A stretch of DNA of 64,000 nucleotides from Flexivirga endophytica. Lineage in GTDB: Bacteria; Actinomycetota; Actinomycetes; Actinomycetales; Dermatophilaceae. Both the position numbers and the translations under genes were made by a program. The notes below the pieces were generated by a model. It was not told where the DNA came from. It did no database searches and saw only the letters and a program-made list of their open reading frames with translations. The DNA lies in contig NZ_BMHI01000002.1 in NCBI RefSeq assembly GCF_014640635.1, forward strand, positions 620,001 through 684,000. The letters are read 5' to 3'. Positions 33,845-45,153 of the stretch are shown one piece after another (the stretch's first letter is position 1; each line of letters starts with the position of its first letter).

Positions 33845-34213
33845 GTGACCGACCTGGACATCAGCGGTAGCGACGAGGGTGACTTCACCGTCATACGACT
33901 GGTCGGTGACGTGGACGTCTCAGCGGCCGCACGGCTGCGGGACGCGCTCGCACGGCTCATCACCGACCCCGCGGAGAAGGTTCTGGTCGACCTGAGCAAT
34001 GTGCCGTTCCTGGATTCCACCGGTCTGGGCGTGCTCGTCGGGCGGCTGAAGCAGCAGCGCCTCGGCGGTGGCGACCTCGCGCTCGTCATCGAGTCCGAGC
34101 GGCTGCTGCGCAACTTCCGCATCACCGGACTGGACCGTGTCTTCAACATCCACCCGTCGGTCGCTGCCGCGGTGGCCGCGGACAACGCCGACGGAGCCTC
34201 CGGCACCGCCTGA
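33845..34213 (+). CDS. STAS-domain anti-sigma factor antagonist
   Basis: This 122-residue single STAS-domain protein resembles SpoIIAA/RsbV-type antagonists. The phosphorylatable serine lies in FLDSTGLGVLVG (Ser58). In the family, the dephosphorylated form binds an anti-sigma kinase and frees an alternative sigma factor; no partner kinase or sigma gene lies in this window. The GTG at 33845 is preferred because GAAAGG stands 7-12 bases upstream; an ATG at 33806 would add 13 residues and lies inside a palindrome. Confidence 0.87.
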   Translation: MTDLDISGSDEGDFTVIRLVGDVDVSAAARLRDALARLITDPAEKVLVDLSNVPFLDSTGLGVLVGRLKQQRLGGGDLALVIESERLLRNFRITGLDRVFNIHPSVAAAVAADNADGASGTA

Positions 34214-34275
34214 CTGCGAGACCCGTGGCGACCCCGCACCGAGGGCAACCCCGAACCGAGCACACCCCTCGCGGA

Positions 34276-34342
34276 GAGGCTCAGAAACACCTTGACAGGC
34301 TCAGAAAATCGACGGTTGCAGAGCTGGTTTTCTGAGCCTCTC
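34276..34342. terminator. repeat-rich hairpin after the STAS gene
   Basis: GAGGCTCAGAAA occurs at 34276 and again as CAGGCTCAGAAAA at about 34297, and both can pair with TTTTCTGAGCCTCTC (34328-34342). Two alternative stems are therefore possible, which fits a terminator or an attenuator before the methyltransferase. Confidence 0.5.
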
Positions 34343-34402
34343 GGTGGGGTGGCGCGCCGGGATCTCCGTATGCCGAACCCGCCGTTGGGCGAAGATGGCC
34401 GT

Positions 34403-35911
34403 ATGCCGAACACCGCGCCGCTCGCCGACGATCCCGCAGCCCTGCGACGCGCACTGATCGCCGCCCGCTTCACGCTCGACGGGATCACCGAATGCCTCGG
34501 CCCGGTCGCAGCACAGGCCTTGCACCGCGAGCAGCGCCTGCCGGCGGACCTCGCCACCCGCGACGACGCGTCACCGGTTGCGACCCTGGTGCGGCTCTTC
34601 GCTCTCGGCCTGCCCGTCGGCGTGCGGCAACTCGACCGTGCCCTGCCCGGTTGGGACACCGCCCGGCTACGGGCGGCCGGCATGGTCAGCGTCGACGGGT
34701 CGCGTGTGCGGGCGGCATACGACCTGCGTCCGTATGGCGACGACGACCACCAGTGGTGGGTCGTCTCCGACCTGTCCGAGGTGATGACCGGAGAGCCGTT
34801 GCCGGTCGACCACGTGCTCGGCATCGGTGGTGCGTCGACGACGCTCGCGTCCTGGACCCCGCGGCGGCGGGTCGCTCGAGCGCTCGACCTCGGGACCGGC
34901 TGCGGCGTGCAGGCGCTGCACCTGACCGGCCACGCCGAACACATCGTGGCGACCGACACCTCTGCCCGGGCACTCGAGATCGCCTCCTGGAACGCCGCAC
35001 TCAACGGCTGCGACTGGGACCTGCGACGGGGAAGCCTCTTCAGACCCGTCGGCGGCGAGACCTTCGACCTGATCGTGAGCAACCCGCCCTTCGTCATCAC
35101 GCCGCGCGCCGAGGGCGTGCCGACCTACGAATACCGCGATGGTGGCAAGGTCGGCGACGGCATCGTGCGATCCCTCATCCGAGAGCTCCCGAACCGACTG
35201 AACCCCGGTGGCGTCGCACAACTGCTGGCCAACTGGGAGGTGCCCGAGGGGAAGGACTGGCGCGACGTCGTCGGTGCGTGGTTCGACCGCACCGGCCTGG
35301 ACGCCTGGGTCGTACAACGAGATACCCAGGACCCCGCGGAGTATGCCGAGCTCTGGTCCGGAGATGGTGGATTGCGTTCCGGCGCAGAGGGATTCGAGCA
35401 GTTGTATGCCGCCTGGCTACGCGACTTCGAGCAGCGCGGCATCGCCGAGGTCGGCTTCGGCGTGGTCACCGTCCAGCTGCCGGAGCGCCGTCGGCGCCCC
35501 TGGAGGGAACTGATCGAGGTCACCGGCCCCGTGCAGTCGCCGATGGGCCCGGCGATCGATGCGGGCCTTCGAGCCCGGACCTGGCTGGCCGAAGCGGGCG
35601 AGCAGGGGCTGCTGGACTCGCACCTGACCGTCGCCGCGGATGTGACCGAGGAACGGCATGGCCGCCCGGGCGCCGAGGACCCGTCGGTCATCGTGATCCG
35701 GCAGGGCGGCGGCCTGCGTCGGGCGTTCAAGGTCGACACCGCGATGGCGGCGTTCGTGTCGGTCTGTGACGGCGAGTTGTCCACCGGACAGGCGCTCGCC
35801 GCGATCGCGTCGCTGCTGGAGGTGCCGGACGATGAGCTGGTGCGGGGGGCGCTTCCCGTCATACGCGACCTGGTGGCCGACGGCCTGCTGACGACGAACA
35901 AGGAGAACTGA
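34403..35911 (+). CDS. class I SAM-dependent methyltransferase (NPPF motif)
   Basis: The 502-residue protein has an N-terminal helical region of about 150 residues, then a Rossmann-like methyltransferase with motif I ALDLGTGCGVQALHL and the catalytic NPPF motif in VSNPPFVI, as in PrmC- and RlmG-type amide or amino methyltransferases. A C-terminal domain of about 150 residues (DGELSTGQALAAIASLL) may bind the substrate. Two possible ATG starts, at 34370 and 34403, each lie in a GTATGCCGAAC word; I use the second. The target is unknown. Confidence 0.82.
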   Translation: MPNTAPLADDPAALRRALIAARFTLDGITECLGPVAAQALHREQRLPADLATRDDASPVATLVRLFALGLPVGVRQLDRALPGWDTARLRAAGMVSVDGSRVRAAYDLRPYGDDDHQWWVVSDLSEVMTGEPLPVDHVLGIGGASTTLASWTPRRRVARALDLGTGCGVQALHLTGHAEHIVATDTSARALEIASWNAALNGCDWDLRRGSLFRPVGGETFDLIVSNPPFVITPRAEGVPTYEYRDGGKVGDGIVRSLIRELPNRLNPGGVAQLLANWEVPEGKDWRDVVGAWFDRTGLDAWVVQRDTQDPAEYAELWSGDGGLRSGAEGFEQLYAAWLRDFEQRGIAEVGFGVVTVQLPERRRRPWRELIEVTGPVQSPMGPAIDAGLRARTWLAEAGEQGLLDSHLTVAADVTEERHGRPGAEDPSVIVIRQGGGLRRAFKVDTAMAAFVSVCDGELSTGQALAAIASLLEVPDDELVRGALPVIRDLVADGLLTTNKEN

Positions 35912-35916
35912 CAGGC

Positions 35917-36315
35917 ATGTTCACGATCGAAGAAGGCCGAGCAGTCCTGCAGGCGCAGCCGTTCAGCCGGCTGCTGGGCACGGAGCTGACCGAGGTCGAC
36001 GCCGATGAGCGAGCAGTGACGCTGCAGCTGGATCTGCGTGACGAGTTGCGTCAGCAGCACGGGTTCCTGCACGGCGGAGTGATCGCCTACCTCGCCGACA
36101 ACGCGCTGACCTTCGCCGGCGGCCTCGTGCTCGGGCCGTCTGTGCTCACCGGCAGCGTCAACCTCGACTACTTGCGTCCGGTGTCGGCCGGGCCGGTCCG
36201 GGCGCGCGCCACGGTCGTCGAGGTGGCCGGCCGGACCGCGATCTGCGCGGTGCAGGTGTCATCCGCCGATGACGTCTGCGCGGTCGCGCAGGGCAGAGTC
36301 CGCCTCGTCGGTTAG
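35917..36315 (+). CDS. PaaI-family hotdog-fold thioesterase
   Basis: The 132-residue protein has the hotdog-fold thioesterase core: QPFSRLLGTELTEVD, then RQQHGFLHGGVIAYLADNA, where HGG marks the PaaI-like active site. It would hydrolyse an acyl- or aryl-CoA. It follows the methyltransferase after 5 bp and is probably in the same transcript, without obvious functional link. Confidence 0.88.
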   Translation: MFTIEEGRAVLQAQPFSRLLGTELTEVDADERAVTLQLDLRDELRQQHGFLHGGVIAYLADNALTFAGGLVLGPSVLTGSVNLDYLRPVSAGPVRARATVVEVAGRTAICAVQVSSADDVCAVAQGRVRLVG

Positions 36316-36344
36316 CACGCAGCGGTGCGACATACGCTCCTCCC

Positions 36345-37283
36345 ATGAAGTTGCGCATCTTCACCGAGCCCCAGCAGGGCGCCTCGTATGACGACCTGGT
36401 CGCCGTCGCACAGCGAGCGGAGGCCCTCGGCTTCGGGGCGTTCTTCCGCTCCGACCACTATCTCGCGATGGGCGACGGTGACGGGCTGCCGGGGCCGAGC
36501 GACGCGTGGATCACGCTGGCCGGCATCGCCCGCGAGACTCGGGCGATCCGCCTTGGCACGCTCGTGACGAGCGCGACCTTCCGGCTGCCCGGGGTCCTCG
36601 CGATCGAGGTCGCGAATGTCGACGCCATGTCCGGCGGGCGGGTCGAGCTCGGACTGGGCGCGGGATGGTTCGACCGGGAGCACGCGGCATACGGCATTCC
36701 GTTCCCGGGGACGAAGGAACGCTTCGACCGCCTCGAGGAGCAACTGGAGATCATCACCGGGCTCTGGTCGGCGACCGGTCGTTTCTCGTATGACGGCAAC
36801 CACTACCAGCTCGCCGACAGTCCGGCCCTCCCGAAACCGTTGCAACGCAACGGGATTCGCGGCGGTGTCCCCGTCTTGGTCGGCGGGCACGGCAAGAAGC
36901 GCACGCCGGCGTTGGCGGCGCGGTATGCCGACGAGTTCAACATGCCGTTCGCCTCGATCGGGGACACGGCGACTCAGTTCGGGCGCGTGCGCGCAGCCGT
37001 CGAAAAGGTTGGCAGGGCAGCGGATTCGATGACCTACTCCGCTGCGCAGGTGGTCTGTGTCGGCAGCACCGAGACCGAGCTGGAGCGCCGAGCCGGAGCC
37101 ATCGGCCGGGACAAATCTGAGCTGCGGGAGAACGGCGTGGCCGGCACGCCGGCCGAAGCGGTCGACCGGCTCGGCGCGCTGGCGGATGCAGGAGCTGAGA
37201 TCGTCTATTTGCAGCTGCTCGACATACAGGACCTGGAGCACCTGGACCTGATCGCCGGCGAGGTCATGCCGCACGTCCTCTGA
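36345..37283 (+). CDS. LLM-class F420-dependent oxidoreductase
   Basis: This 312-residue TIM-barrel enzyme belongs to the luciferase-like monooxygenase family; the pattern GFGAFFRSDHYLAM, LGTLVTSATFRLPG and VELGLGAGWFDREHAAYGI is typical of the F420-dependent subgroup. The reaction is an F420-linked hydride transfer on an unknown substrate. A -10-like TACGCT (36333-36338) ends 6 bases before the ATG, which suggests a leaderless transcript; that -10 overlaps a CGACATAC word. Confidence 0.9.
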   Translation: MKLRIFTEPQQGASYDDLVAVAQRAEALGFGAFFRSDHYLAMGDGDGLPGPSDAWITLAGIARETRAIRLGTLVTSATFRLPGVLAIEVANVDAMSGGRVELGLGAGWFDREHAAYGIPFPGTKERFDRLEEQLEIITGLWSATGRFSYDGNHYQLADSPALPKPLQRNGIRGGVPVLVGGHGKKRTPALAARYADEFNMPFASIGDTATQFGRVRAAVEKVGRAADSMTYSAAQVVCVGSTETELERRAGAIGRDKSELRENGVAGTPAEAVDRLGALADAGAEIVYLQLLDIQDLEHLDLIAGEVMPHVL

Positions 37284-37300
37284 TCGCCCCCACCTTCCGC

Positions 37301-37366
37301 GAGTGACGGCTTCTTCGGCGAGCGACGGCGCTATAGGACCGTCACTCGGCGAAGAAGCCGTCACTC
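37301..37366. terminator. 28-bp-arm bidirectional terminator
   Basis: Arms 37301-37328 and 37339-37366 pair with only two mismatches around a 10-nt loop (CGCTATAGGA). The element separates the convergent LLM oxidoreductase and dioxygenase genes. Confidence 0.85.
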
Positions 37367-37388
37367 GGCAACGGGGTGGTGGGCGGGG

Positions 37389-38180
37389 TCAGGCGGCGGT
37401 CGAATCCAGCTGCCACGAGCGCTTGGACAGGCCGTGCCAGAAGCCGTCGATGACGGTGTGTGAGTCCGAACCGTCGGCGGCTGCGGCGCCGAGCGCGACA
37501 TACAGCGGTGCCCAGTGCTCGGTGCGCGGGTGTGCCAGCTGGGCGGCCGGCGCGGTGTGGCCGAAGTCCATCAGCGCGTCGAGGTCGCCCTTCGCCATCG
37601 TCTCGGCTGCCCAGTGGTCGAACTCGGACATCACCGACTGCGGCGCCGCGTCCGGGCTCGGCTGCATGCAGCTGAGGTTGTGGGTCGTGAAACCCGAGCC
37701 GACGATCAGCGTGCCGTCGTCGCGCAACGGCGCGAGCTTGCGGCCCAGCGCGTAGAGCTCCTGCGGATCGAGCGTCGGCATCGACAACTGCAGCACCGGC
37801 ACGTCCGCCTCGGGGAACATCTCGTTGAGGGGGACGTAGGCGCCGTGGTCCAACCCGCGACTCTCGTCGCGCACGAGCGACTGTCCCGGAGTCGAGATCA
37901 ACTTGGCGACGTCGTCGGCCAGGTCGGGCGCGACGGGGGCGTCATACCGGACGTCGTAGTACTTCTGCGGGAAGCCCCAGAAGTCGTAGAGCAGCGACGC
38001 GCCGGTTGTCGAGCTGACCGCGATCGGTGCCGATTCCCAGTGCGCGGAGACCATCAGGATGCGCTTCGGTCTCGGCAGCTCCTTGCCCCATGTGCCGAGC
38101 TCGGCCGTCCAGCGCGCGTCGTCGGCGAGCGGCGGGGCGCCGTGGCTGAGGAAGAGGACGGGCTGGCGGTCTGTGGTCAT
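37389..38180 (-). CDS. class III extradiol dioxygenase (4,5-DOPA dioxygenase-like, YgiD)
   Basis: This 263-residue protein matches the LigB-type 4,5-DOPA extradiol dioxygenase family. Metal-binding histidines are in LFLSHGAPPL near residue 13, VSAHWES near 50, and in DHGAYVPLNEMFPEADVPVLQLS; the IVGSGFTTHNL strand is also diagnostic. The enzyme would cleave a catechol ring. The ATG at 38180 is chosen by family length; further in-frame ATGs exist at 38189 and 38216. Upstream lies an unusually AT-rich 30-bp stretch (38195-38225), likely its promoter. Confidence 0.87.
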   Translation of the reverse strand: MTTDRQPVLFLSHGAPPLADDARWTAELGTWGKELPRPKRILMVSAHWESAPIAVSSTTGASLLYDFWGFPQKYYDVRYDAPVAPDLADDVAKLISTPGQSLVRDESRGLDHGAYVPLNEMFPEADVPVLQLSMPTLDPQELYALGRKLAPLRDDGTLIVGSGFTTHNLSCMQPSPDAAPQSVMSEFDHWAAETMAKGDLDALMDFGHTAPAAQLAHPRTEHWAPLYVALGAAAADGSDSHTVIDGFWHGLSKRSWQLDSTAA

Positions 38181-38280
38181 GGATCCCATGATGACGTAAA
38201 CAAATTTAACTTTCAACTATTCCCCGCAATAAGTGAGCAGGTGGGCCGACCGCGGTGGGTGCGCTCCGGGGAACGTGCTT

Positions 38281-38286
38281 AGACTC
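38281..38286 (+). promoter_or_regulatory. possible -10 of topA
   Basis: TAGACT fits TANNNT and lies 65 bp before the topA GTG, in the 170-bp region between divergent genes. No convincing -35 was seen. Confidence 0.3.
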
Positions 38287-38351
38287 AGCCCCGTTCGCAC
38301 GTCGAAGCAGTGACGAATCCACTGCACGTCGGACAGGAAGCGAGAAGAACT

Positions 38352-41216
<2,865 letters not shown>

Positions 41217-41265
41217 TCCCGGCTCGCCATACGGGCGGCCGGATCGAGATTTCCTCCAGAACTTG

Positions 41266-41271
41266 TACGAT
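41266..41271 (+). promoter_or_regulatory. possible -10 for lipoprotein 1
   Basis: TACGAT preceded by TTG lies 72 bp before the lipoprotein ATG and fits TANNNT; the ribosome site GGAGGAAAG stands just before the start codon. Confidence 0.35.
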
Positions 41272-41342
41272 GCCCCGGAACCTACAGGGGATCACCACCG
41301 TCACAGGTTCGAATTTCAGCAAGGACACAACGGAGGAAAGTC

Positions 41343-42068
41343 ATGTCCAGCAACATGTTTCGCCGCACCATGGTTGGTGCCGTTGCCATCGCGGGTGCAT
41401 TGGGACTCGCGGCGTGCAACAACGACACCGCGAGTGTGAGCACGCCATCCGGTTCGACTCCGGCCGCCACGTCGGACGCTCCGACGAGCGAGGCTCCGCC
41501 GACCAGCTCGGAGGCGCCGACGGCCGAGGAGTCGACGACGACCAGCAGCACCACGTCCGAGACGTCCTCGCCGAGCGAGACCTCGTCGTCGTCGGCGGCG
41601 GCAGCGGGTGGCTCGAAGGACACGTCGAAGGTGACGCCCGACGGCACCAAGCTCAAGTTCGGCCAGGCCGCGGTCATCGACGACGACTCGGACGGCAAGT
41701 ACAAGCTGAAGGTCAAGTCGATAGAGGCAGCGCCGAAGGCGGCATACGCGGCGGCCAACCTCAACGAGACCAACGGCAAGATGTACTACGTCAAGTTCGA
41801 CGTGACCAACCTCGGCGGCGCGAAGTACGGCTTCCGGGCCACCGCTCCCAACCAGTTCTTCCTCAAGCCGGTCTTCGACTCCTCGGAGAAGGGCCGCGCC
41901 GGCGGGAACCCCTACGACAACCTGCCGGGTGGTTGCGACAAGGCGTCCTATGACGAGATCGCGGTCGGCAAGAGCGCCTCTGCGTGCTACTACTACCAGG
42001 TGACGGGCCCGACCCCCACCAAGGTCATGTGGGACACCTACGAGACGGAGATCGTCTGGTCCAAGTGA
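41343..42068 (+). CDS. surface lipoprotein with Ser/Thr-rich linker, paralogue 1
   Basis: This 241-residue lipoprotein has a signal with the lipobox LAAC (Cys25), a long linker rich in Ser, Thr, Pro and Glu (about residues 30-95), and a C-terminal beta-rich domain similar in layout to DUF4352 (LKFGQAAVIDDDSDGKYKLK, then YYVKFDVTNLGG). The conserved cysteines in GGCDK and SACYYY could form a disulfide. Such domains sit on the outer membrane face in telluric actinobacteria; the role is unknown. It is adjacent to a paralogue with the same architecture. Confidence 0.82.
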   Translation: MSSNMFRRTMVGAVAIAGALGLAACNNDTASVSTPSGSTPAATSDAPTSEAPPTSSEAPTAEESTTTSSTTSETSSPSETSSSSAAAAGGSKDTSKVTPDGTKLKFGQAAVIDDDSDGKYKLKVKSIEAAPKAAYAAANLNETNGKMYYVKFDVTNLGGAKYGFRATAPNQFFLKPVFDSSEKGRAGGNPYDNLPGGCDKASYDEIAVGKSASACYYYQVTGPTPTKVMWDTYETEIVWSK

Positions 42069-42087
42069 CCCACTGAGGCTTCCTGTG

Positions 42088-42116
42088 CGTTGGCGTTGCG
42101 ACATGCAACGCCAACG
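42088..42116 (+). terminator. 12-bp perfect terminator hairpin
   Basis: CGTTGGCGTTGC (42088-42099) and its exact complement (42105-42116) enclose a 5-nt loop, followed by TATTT. It ends the first lipoprotein transcript. Confidence 0.85.
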
Positions 42117-42332
42117 TATTTCAGGCCTCCTGTGCTTAGTCAGAATGAACTTCAGCGGCCGGTATGACGCCGACCGCGCGTGCACGCTGAAGGCGGCCAT
42201 CCCCCTGCGGGGTGGCCGTCTTTCGTGTGACATGCAGGAAACTCTCAGAAAAGCTGTTTCCGATCGGAACCCTCCGTTGTCGCGTGCCGTCACAAGCCTG
42301 ATCGACAAACGCGAACAACGAAGGGAAAGTTC

Positions 42333-43046
42333 ATGTCCACCACCATCTTCCGTCGCACCGTGGTCGGTGCGGTCGCCATCGCGGGTGCCCTGAGTCTGGC
42401 GGCGTGCAACAACGACAGCGCAGCCGTCGACACACCGACCGGCGCAGCCACCTCGACCGCCCAGAGCACCCAGGCGGAGCCGCCTCCCAGCGAAGAGTCC
42501 GCCGAGGGGGAGTCCAGCACCACGTCACCCGAGTCGGAGTCGAGCGAGACGTCGTCCGAGTCGTCGACGGAGTCGTCGGAATCGTCGACCGGGACGAGCG
42601 GATCCGCCGACGGCCCGACCTCGGTCACCGACGCGAACGCCACCTTGAAGATCGGTCAGCCCGCGGTGATCGAGGACTCGGACGACACTTACCGCCTGAC
42701 GCCGAAATCCCTTGAAGTGGCACCAGATTCGGTCTACAGCGAGACCACCCTCAAGAAGGCGAACGGGACGGTCTACTACCTGAAGTTCGATGTGACCGCC
42801 ATCAAGGCGAACTCGACCTACTTCGGTACGAACTCGGTCAACGGGTTGTTCTTCCACCCGAAGATCGATGCCTCGGTCAAGGGTGCCAAGCGGGTCTACG
42901 GCCACACCGCGGCCTGTGACAGCGACAGCACGAAACTGGCGGCGGGCGAGTCGGGCAACAGCTGCTACATGTTCCAGGTGCCCGGCGCGACGGTGGATTC
43001 CGTCGTCTTCAACGACTACAAGCACAACATCACCTGGAACAAGTGA
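42333..43046 (+). CDS. surface lipoprotein with Ser/Glu-rich linker, paralogue 2
   Basis: This 237-residue protein repeats the plan of the preceding gene: near-identical signal and lipobox (FRRTVVGAVAIAGAL, Cys25), a Ser/Glu/Thr-rich linker with SSES/SSTESSES runs, and a C-terminal domain with TLKIGQPAVIEDSDDTYRL and YYLKFDVTAIKAN, plus the two late cysteines. The signal peptide DNA is more conserved than the linker. The two genes arose by tandem duplication; separate terminators and a 264-bp spacer suggest independent control. Confidence 0.82.
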   Translation: MSTTIFRRTVVGAVAIAGALSLAACNNDSAAVDTPTGAATSTAQSTQAEPPPSEESAEGESSTTSPESESSETSSESSTESSESSTGTSGSADGPTSVTDANATLKIGQPAVIEDSDDTYRLTPKSLEVAPDSVYSETTLKKANGTVYYLKFDVTAIKANSTYFGTNSVNGLFFHPKIDASVKGAKRVYGHTAACDSDSTKLAAGESGNSCYMFQVPGATVDSVVFNDYKHNITWNK

Positions 43047-43062
43047 CCTGACCAGGTCAGCG

Positions 43063-43097
43063 AAGTGCCCCGGCAGAGCAAGTCCGCCGGGGCACTT
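43063..43097. terminator. 12-bp bidirectional terminator
   Basis: AAGTGCCCCGGC (43063-43074) pairs perfectly with 43086-43097 and is followed by TT on the plus strand. It separates the convergent lipoprotein 2 and serine hydrolase genes. Confidence 0.88.
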
Positions 43098-43116
43098 TTG
43101 CGGTGTCGCGCCGGCG

Positions 43117-44472
43117 TCAGGGGGTCGGCTGACCGAAGCCCAGCGGCGCGCGCGTGAATCGGTAGGTGGCCCAGTTGAATTGGCGCACCGAGCCATCGTC
43201 ACGGCGATGTATGACGAGTCGCTCGCCACGCTCCCGACCGCTCACCGTGCGGTAGACGTCGTCGCTCTCGGGCTCGAAGACCGAGACCGGTGCGGAGGCC
43301 GGGGCGGCGGCGAGCCGGGCGGTCAGCTTGCCATCCTTGATGGCAAGGGTGAACTCGGCTCCCTCTGAGAACCATTGTCCGACAAGCGGCTTGAGTTCAT
43401 CCGGTTCGGCCGTGCCAGGGGTCCAGGGCTCGGGCAGCTCCGGGTCGTTGGTGACGACATACTCACCGAATTTGATCGCGGTGCCCGCCGGGTCCTTGGA
43501 GACCGAGTTGTTCATCAGGACCGCGCCCGTCGTGCCGGACTCCGGCTCGGAGAAGAAGCCGGTGATGCCGCCCGGCATCCCACCGGTGTGCCCGAACCAG
43601 ATGCGCCCGTCGCGCCGCTCCAGCTCCAGGCCGAGCCCCCATGCGGTGTTCCACTGCGGGTCGGCGGCGATCTGTGGCTGGCGCATCTCCTCGACGGTGT
43701 CGGGGGAGAGGATCTCCTCGTCCGGGTCCAGCAGGAATCCGTGCCACCGGACCATGTCGGACAGCGTGCTGGCCAGTGCACCGGCAGAGGCCGTGGTGTT
43801 CTTGGCCAGCACCGGCTCCTCGACCGGGACGTCGGTGAACGGCGGCACGTAGTAGAGCCCGACGTATGGCGCCACACGGGTCAAGGTGGTGCGGCGCAGC
43901 TCCAGGGGATCAAGCAGACGACGCTGCAGTGACTCCTCCCAGCTACCGCCGTCGTGGCGTGCCACGACCTCTCCGAGGAGGGCGTAACACAGGTTGGAGT
44001 AGTGCCAGCGGTTGTGCGGGCGCAGCACCCGCTCCGCTTCGTTCCATCCTGAGATGAGTCCGTCGCGGTCGGGGAACTCCAGGGTGTCCCACACGTCGCC
44101 GACCGGCTCGCGCTGCATGCCACTGACGTGGGCGAGCATCTCGCGGATCGTCACCTGGGCATGCGTCGTGCCCGGGACCAGTTGGTCGACGGTGTCGTCG
44201 AGGGACAGCTTTCCCTCATCCCGCAGCTGCATGATGAGCACCGCGGTGAAGGTCTTGGTGTTGGAAGCGACCAGGAACTGCGTGTCGGCTCCGAGGGGAA
44301 TGCTCGGGTCGGTCAGGTCGGCCCGACCGACGGCCTCGGACCAGACCAGCTGTCCGCGGCGGGCGACTCCCGCGACCAGAGCGGGCGTGCGGCTGGCCCG
44401 CTGCGCCTCGATCGCTTTGCCGGTCAGGACACGGGCTGTCGATTCGCGCAGGGGTGAAGGGTTTTCCGTCAT
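43117..44472 (-). CDS. class C beta-lactamase-like serine hydrolase
   Basis: The 451-residue cytoplasmic protein has the serine beta-lactamase/DD-peptidase fold with Ser70-x-x-Lys73 in VASNTKTF, Tyr158-Ser-Asn160 in HYSNLCYALLG, and HTGG in place of KTG. A C-terminal lipocalin-like domain (about the last 100 residues) follows. Without signal peptide it is more likely an esterase or D-amino-peptidase than a resistance enzyme. The ATG lies in a GTATGACG word, with a -10-like TAGGTT 6 bases upstream, so it seems leaderless. Confidence 0.87.
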   Translation of the reverse strand: MTENPSPLRESTARVLTGKAIEAQRASRTPALVAGVARRGQLVWSEAVGRADLTDPSIPLGADTQFLVASNTKTFTAVLIMQLRDEGKLSLDDTVDQLVPGTTHAQVTIREMLAHVSGMQREPVGDVWDTLEFPDRDGLISGWNEAERVLRPHNRWHYSNLCYALLGEVVARHDGGSWEESLQRRLLDPLELRRTTLTRVAPYVGLYYVPPFTDVPVEEPVLAKNTTASAGALASTLSDMVRWHGFLLDPDEEILSPDTVEEMRQPQIAADPQWNTAWGLGLELERRDGRIWFGHTGGMPGGITGFFSEPESGTTGAVLMNNSVSKDPAGTAIKFGEYVVTNDPELPEPWTPGTAEPDELKPLVGQWFSEGAEFTLAIKDGKLTARLAAAPASAPVSVFEPESDDVYRTVSGRERGERLVIHRRDDGSVRQFNWATYRFTRAPLGFGQPTP

Positions 44473-44545
44473 ACCACCAACCTAAGGGGGTGCGACCTGC
44501 GTCACGTCGGGACCCGGCTGGCGCCGTGCTGTGGGCGTCGCAGAC

Positions 44546-44551
44546 TAGGCT
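44546..44551 (+). promoter_or_regulatory. -10 element of leaderless tmk
   Basis: TAGGCT fits TANNNT and ends 8 bases before the GTG of tmk, with no ribosome-binding sequence between. Confidence 0.45.
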
Positions 44552-44559
44552 CCGGGATT

Positions 44560-45153
44560 GTGTTCATAGCGTTCGAGGGCGGCGACGGCGCGGGCAAGAC
44601 GACCCAGATCGAGTTGTTGCGCGCGCAACTCGTCGACGGCGGCCAGGACGTGGTCGTCACCCACGAGCCCGGCGGCACCGACCTCGGGGTCGGCATCCGG
44701 CAGCTGTTGCTGCACGGTGACGAGGTGGCTCCCCGGGCGGAGGCGCTGCTGTTCGCCGCAGACCGCGCGCACCACGTCGCGACCGTGGTCCGGCCCGCGT
44801 TGGAGCGTGGCGCCGTGGTCCTGCAGGACCGCTACATCGACTCGTCGGTTGCCTATCAGGGCGCCGGCCGCGAGCTGGATCCCATTGAGATCAAGCGGCT
44901 TTCGCTCTGGGCCACCCAGGATCTGCTGCCCGACCTGACGGTGCTGCTCGACGTCACCCCGGCGGACGGCCGCAGTCGCCGGGGCGACGTGCACGACCGG
45001 CTGGAGTCCGAGGAGGACGACTTCCACGCACGCGTCCGTGAGCACTACCTGCAACTCGCCGCTGCCGATTCGGGGCGTTACCTCGTCGTCGACGCCGGGC
45101 TGCCGCGCGAGGAGATCGCCGCGATCGTGGCCGAGCGGGTGATCCGGTCGTGA
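44560..45153 (+). CDS. tmk: thymidylate kinase
   Basis: The 197-residue enzyme phosphorylates dTMP to dTDP. The P-loop FEGGDGAGKTT (Lys13), the DR(Y/F) motif in LQDRYIDSSVAYQGAGR, and the LID segment after SRRGDVHDRLE are present. Start at the GTG 44560, where similarity begins. The stop overlaps the holB start (GTGA), the usual tmk-holB arrangement of actinobacteria. Confidence 0.96.
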   Translation: MFIAFEGGDGAGKTTQIELLRAQLVDGGQDVVVTHEPGGTDLGVGIRQLLLHGDEVAPRAEALLFAADRAHHVATVVRPALERGAVVLQDRYIDSSVAYQGAGRELDPIEIKRLSLWATQDLLPDLTVLLDVTPADGRSRRGDVHDRLESEEDDFHARVREHYLQLAAADSGRYLVVDAGLPREEIAAIVAERVIRS

